From assembly GCA_031266095.1 (NCBI GenBank), contig JAISBR010000110.1, forward strand, positions 1 through 14,608: a stretch of DNA of 14,608 bases. The letters are read 5' to 3'. This document shows, piece by piece, positions 11,283 to 14,608 of this stretch; within the stretch, counting starts at the first letter, position 1, and every line of letters starts with the position of its first letter. The notes under the pieces were generated by a model. The model worked only from the letters and a program-made list of their open reading frames with translations. It was not told the DNA's origin and ran no database searches. Position numbers and translations under genes: made by a program. Origin of the DNA: Treponema sp. (GTDB taxonomy: Bacteria; Spirochaetota; Spirochaetia; Treponematales; Breznakiellaceae).

Positions 11283-14150
11283 TTACGCTTCAACAAACAG
11301 GTTTATTTCCAGGGGCCTAAGCCGCTCCATTATTTCCCCGAATTCAGCCCGGTCGATCTGTTCCCGCAGCCAGGACGTCAGATCGGCGTTTGATTCGTAG
11401 GTATACTGTTCCAATTCCTCCATCGCGTTTTCAAGCTCACCCATATCGTAAGTTTCCGCGGCATCACGGATCCGTGCGAGTAAGTCCGGGTCCGGCTCGG
11501 TCAGAGAGGGCTTCTCTATATTCCCCTCCAGGATGTCAAGGAATCCTGTTAAGTTAGCGATGAATTTTTCAGCGGCACGGGTGAATTCACCATTTTCCTT
11601 TTCAATAAGGCCGGTGTTTCCGGCCTTGGCTGCGTGCTCTAATTTTTCCGCCCATTGACCGATTGTCTCGGCGGATATGCCGTAGCTGGACCCCTTGATG
11701 CCGTGCACGGTAACGGCGTAATCCGCCAGTACCAATGGAGTCCGCGCCGCCTTAAGCAGGTCCGGTGTATGGGTTGCGTAGGAACGCAGACAATCCAGGT
11801 AGGATTTTCCATCCCCGCCAAAGCGTTCAAGCCCCTTTGCCGTATTCAGGCCTTCTATCAGGGAGACCTTGAGCAGATCCGCTATGAGGTCCTCGGTACC
11901 TCCGTTCTGATCTCCTTTTTCCCCCGGATTCGGTCCCCCGGTCTGACTCTCTTCCGTAACCCGGCTTTCCGCGTCAAGGTTCAGTTCTTTCTCCAGCTTT
12001 TTGTCCCGTACCCAGCGGTTAATCGCCTCATTCATCTTCATAATATCGATGGGCTTGGAGAGGAAGGCCTGGAAACCGTTGTTAAGGAACAGTTCTTCAT
12101 TACCGATGATCGCGTTAGCTGTCAACGCTATGACAGGTACGGTCCTGGCGTAATCGCTGTTTATTTCATTTCTGATGATTTTCACCGCCTCGATACCGTC
12201 CATGCCGGGCATCATGTGATCCATGAAGACCGCGTTGTACCGGGGCTCGCCCTTCCGTATGAGGTTTATTGCCGATTGTCCGCTTCCGGCGCAGTCCACG
12301 GTCATGCCATAGGGTTTCATGATGCCCCGGGCAAGATCGAGGTTGGTCGCCACATCGTCAACAACCAGAACCCTGGCATAGGGAATGCGGGTCCGCACCA
12401 ACTGCTTGTTCCTGTCCTGGCGGGCCATGATGTAGCGGAATTCCCGCAGGTTTTCCGCAAGCTCCTTTCCTATAACAGCATCGCTGATAAAACCCTGGAG
12501 GATCCGTATGCTAAAAACGCTTCCCTTGCCGTACTCGCTTTCCACAGAAACGCTTCCCTGCATCATCTCGACCATTCTTTTGGTGATCGCAAGACCCAGG
12601 CCCGTTCCCTCGATATGGCGGTTGCTTTTGACATCTATCTGGCTGTAATCGCCGAAGAGTCTGCCCATATCTTCTTCCTTTATCCCCATGCCCGTGTCGG
12701 ACACGTCGCATTTCATCCACATGCTGCCGCCCTCCTGTTCGCAACTGATACGAAGAGCCACCGATCCTTCTTTGGTGTATTTGAAGGCGTTGGAAAGGAG
12801 GTTGTTGAGGATCTGTTTTATCCGCAGTTCGTCGCCGAAGAGTCTGGCCGGCAGGTTTTCGTCTATGTCCAGTTTAAAAATTATGGGCTTGCTGCCTATG
12901 CGGACAATGTTCAGCACCACCGTGTCGTTGATAAGGCTGGGCATATCGTAATTAACGGGGACCAGTTCAAATTTACCCGACTCGATTTTGGATATGTCAA
13001 GAATATCGTTGATAAGGCCCAAAAGGGTTACGCCGGAACCGTAGATTTTTTCGAGGTTTTCCCTGGTCTCCGGGGGGTACACGGTTCCCGCTTTCCCTTC
13101 CGGTTCTTTCCCCAGTTCCAACTCCGCAAAACCGATAACCGCGTTCAGGGGGGTGCGCATCTCGTGACTCATGTTGGCGAGGAAATTGCTTTTCGCCTCC
13201 GACGCGGATTCGGCCACCAGGGCGAACTCCTTCATTTTTTCAAAGGGGCGAGCAATAAAGCTGGCGGCGATAAGGGCGGCGATGATCCCCAGTCCCAGGA
13301 ACACTGCGCCGGACACAAGAAAGGCGCTCGTTACCTGAACGATGGGGCTTTCGGTGACGGGGCTCACCACCCCCAGGGACCAGCCGTCGGTGCCGGCAAT
13401 GGGACGGTACGCGCAGATCCGGGCGACTCCGGCGTAGTCGTATTCGCCGGTCCCGGTTTCTCCCCGGATCATACGGGAAAAAACTTCGGCCAGGTTGCGG
13501 TATTCGGTTTCGCTTTCCGGCTGGGCGACGTAGTTGCGCCGTCCGTAGACCAGCTGGGGCCTTATGTTGGCGATCATCACCCCCTCATGATCAAGGGCGA
13601 AAATATTTCCCGATTCCCATATACGGAACTGGGACAGCACGTCGCTTATCACCGTTCCGGGGAGGCTTGCCACCACCGTCTTGCCCTCCTCCAGGGGCAG
13701 CCAGAAACGCATGATGAAGTCCCCGTGGTTGTTGTACTGGGTGGTGCTCATCACGGTTTCGCCGTCAAAGGCCCGGCGGGCGTTCATGTTTTCAAGCAGC
13801 TTGTAGTTCGGCGGCTTAACGCCGTAGCTCAAGATCTTACCCTCCCGGTCTATCAGACTTATGTCCAAATAGCCCCCGCGGCTCGCCTCTTGCAGTAAAA
13901 CTTCCTGAACCTGCGCGTCATTCAGATCCCGGCATTTTTCAGCAGCGATCTCCAGTTCGGCGCGCAGGCGGGCGACTTTTTCCGAAATAAGCTGTTCGGC
14001 AATAACGGCGGACACGCTCATATCGTTCTCGATGGTTTTTACCAGATTACGGCGGGTTAAGCTGACGCCGATAATCACGCTGGCCGCGGTCATCCCGGCG
14101 ATTATCGCCGAGATGATAAGGACGACCCTGGCACGAATGGATAAGGACAT
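11283..14150 (-). CDS. Membrane hybrid sensor histidine kinase (Cache-type sensor, HisKA, HATPase, REC, Hpt)
   Basis: A tripartite, BarA-like phosphorelay kinase of 955 residues. Segments: membrane helix about 8-31; extracytoplasmic sensor about 34-272, probably of the Cache type; second membrane helix about 276-298 with little or no HAMP; HisKA with phospho-His329 in NFLANMSHEMRTPLN; ATPase domain with NNLLSNAFKYT, DTGMGI and GTGLGLAIT; receiver with VVDD, D644 in FMDHMMPGMDG and FLSKP; a linker; and an Hpt domain with H816 in VHGIKGSS. About 90 residues of helical tail follow. All key residues are present. The ATG at 14150 is chosen because AAGGAG lies 6 nt upstream and it leads straight into the first membrane helix; the frame is open back to 14207. 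The HD-GYP regulator 126 bp downstream is a likely phosphate acceptor. The ligand is unknown. Confidence 0.94.
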   Translation of the reverse strand: MSLSIRARVVLIISAIIAGMTAASVIIGVSLTRRNLVKTIENDMSVSAVIAEQLISEKVARLRAELEIAAEKCRDLNDAQVQEVLLQEASRGGYLDISLIDREGKILSYGVKPPNYKLLENMNARRAFDGETVMSTTQYNNHGDFIMRFWLPLEEGKTVVASLPGTVISDVLSQFRIWESGNIFALDHEGVMIANIRPQLVYGRRNYVAQPESETEYRNLAEVFSRMIRGETGTGEYDYAGVARICAYRPIAGTDGWSLGVVSPVTESPIVQVTSAFLVSGAVFLGLGIIAALIAASFIARPFEKMKEFALVAESASEAKSNFLANMSHEMRTPLNAVIGFAELELGKEPEGKAGTVYPPETRENLEKIYGSGVTLLGLINDILDISKIESGKFELVPVNYDMPSLINDTVVLNIVRIGSKPIIFKLDIDENLPARLFGDELRIKQILNNLLSNAFKYTKEGSVALRISCEQEGGSMWMKCDVSDTGMGIKEEDMGRLFGDYSQIDVKSNRHIEGTGLGLAITKRMVEMMQGSVSVESEYGKGSVFSIRILQGFISDAVIGKELAENLREFRYIMARQDRNKQLVRTRIPYARVLVVDDVATNLDLARGIMKPYGMTVDCAGSGQSAINLIRKGEPRYNAVFMDHMMPGMDGIEAVKIIRNEINSDYARTVPVIALTANAIIGNEELFLNNGFQAFLSKPIDIMKMNEAINRWVRDKKLEKELNLDAESRVTEESQTGGPNPGEKGDQNGGTEDLIADLLKVSLIEGLNTAKGLERFGGDGKSYLDCLRSYATHTPDLLKAARTPLVLADYAVTVHGIKGSSYGISAETIGQWAEKLEHAAKAGNTGLIEKENGEFTRAAEKFIANLTGFLDILEGNIEKPSLTEPDPDLLARIRDAAETYDMGELENAMEELEQYTYESNADLTSWLREQIDRAEFGEIMERLRPLEINLFVEA

Positions 14151-14174
14151 TTTCTGCTCCTTTTTCTTAAATAC

Positions 14175-14233
14175 TTGTTTGGAAACCGCAAACCCCAGAC
14201 TGAACAAAGCTCCGGGTTATAGTCTCCAAACAA
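14175..14233. repeat. Inverted repeat spanning the kinase promoter and leader
   Basis: TTGTTTGGA (14175-14183) and TCCAAACAA (14225-14233) are perfect reverse complements 41 bp apart. One arm lies between the -10 and -35 of the candidate kinase promoter, the other about 30 nt into the predicted leader. Possible regulator half-sites or an RNA structure. Confidence 0.35.
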
Positions 14234-14244
14234 ATCCCTTACAA
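14216..14244 (-). promoter_or_regulatory. Sigma70-type promoter for the hybrid kinase
   Basis: On the minus strand TTGTAA (14244-14239) and TATAAC (14221-14216) are separated by 17 bp. A start near 14208 would give a leader of about 58 nt before the ATG at 14150. Confidence 0.5.
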
Positions 14245-14293
14245 CCGTAAAACCCCGATGCCTGATTAGCTTAACCCTAAAACTTGCCGGGTA

Positions 14294-14417
14294 GACGAAA
14301 TACACCTAAAAATAAAAAAAAATACAACCATGGAACGCAAAATCGCCGCGCCCTGCCGGCCTGGTTCCGGATATAGAACCTATGGAGCGGACGAAACACA
14401 CCTAAAAATCAAAAAAG
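14294..14417. repeat. Pair of direct repeats in gene-free DNA
   Basis: GACGAAATACACCTAAAAAT (14294-14313) recurs as GACGAAACACACCTAAAAAT (14390-14409), 96 bp apart, each followed by an A-rich run. The whole stretch 14151-14608 has no convincing gene on either strand; besides this pair it holds the kinase promoter and the nested inverted repeats at the right edge. Confidence 0.6.
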
Positions 14418-14474
14418 TTTCCCGAAAGTTACTATTCCGTTCATTCCCTATTTACTCTTGTTAAGGAAGGAATT

Positions 14475-14608
14475 TTAACCGCGAAGAAAACCGCTACGCG
14501 GTTAATCAGAAAGAAGAAGTCGAAAAAGCAAAGAAGGAAGGAAAAAAAAATTTCCCTTCATTCCTTTCCCCCTCTTCCTTATTCGACTTCTTCGACTTCG
14601 CGGTGAAT
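14475..14608. repeat. Nested inverted repeats at the right edge
   Basis: Three levels are visible. TTAACCGCG (14475-14483) pairs with CGCGGTTAA (14497-14505) as a local hairpin. GAAGAAGTCGAA (14513-14524) pairs with TTCGACTTCTTC (14582-14593) around a purine-rich then pyrimidine-rich core. ACCGCGAAG (14478-14486) pairs with CTTCGCGGT (14596-14604) as an outer arm. The unit may continue past the window end. No coding capacity is evident. Confidence 0.6.

Noticed and set aside
11655..13898. A 747-codon open frame on the plus strand opposite the hybrid kinase
   Set aside because: It is fully antisense to a gene with complete domain motifs, has low-complexity composition and no recognisable domain; it is a by-product of codon bias.
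14102..14305. A 67-codon minus-strand frame upstream of the hybrid kinase
   Set aside because: It overlaps the kinase N-terminus in another frame and the promoter region, and has no family resemblance.

Overview
The window looks like a chromosomal segment of a spirochaete, probably a Treponema-type bacterium. This is an inference. It rests on the ffh-rpsP-khpA-rimM-trmD-rplS order, the sequence style of these proteins, the density of c-di-GMP and two-component genes, and the many short palindromic intergenic repeats. No rRNA or tRNA is present to fix the taxonomy. Base composition is moderate, with AT-richer stretches in the membrane parts of the two diguanylate cyclases and at the right edge.

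Layout. The left edge (1-138) holds the first 24 codons of a probable ISAs1-type transposase, running off the window on the minus strand, with a likely IS end. Two palindromic repeats (222-383) follow, just upstream of a plus-strand creD-like membrane protein gene (408-1772). Nearly everything else is on the minus strand. From right to left: a large membrane hybrid sensor kinase (14150-11283); an HD-GYP response regulator (11156-10032) with a good intrinsic terminator; an orphan HigA-like antitoxin (9778-9500); then a tight run gpsA, two tandem 7TM-GGDEF diguanylate cyclases, ffh, rpsP, khpA, rimM, trmD, rplS (9433-1835).

How the genes fit together. The kinase and the HD-GYP regulator are a plausible phosphorelay that lowers c-di-GMP. 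The two cyclases make c-di-GMP and both keep an RxxD inhibitory site. The cyclases overlap each other by 4 nt, and the second overlaps ffh by 8 nt, with GTG starts in both cases. This translationally links c-di-GMP synthesis to the signal recognition particle GTPase, downstream of gpsA, which supplies glycerol-3-phosphate for phospholipids. A strong promoter-like site before rpsP (4556-4527) probably gives the ribosomal and tRNA-modification genes their own transcription.

The least explained parts are the non-coding ones. A composite palindromic repeat occurs twice in opposite orientation, each time just upstream of a gene start (creD, rimM). A 32-bp hairpin occurs at 1781-1812 and 11189-11220. 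A further inverted-repeat element carries the terminator at 9975-10000. The right edge holds nested inverted repeats. Also unusual are a three-unit 18-bp tandem repeat inside gpsA and a Glu where most TrmD proteins have the catalytic Asp. I did not find a clearly new defence system, CRISPR array or RNA gene.
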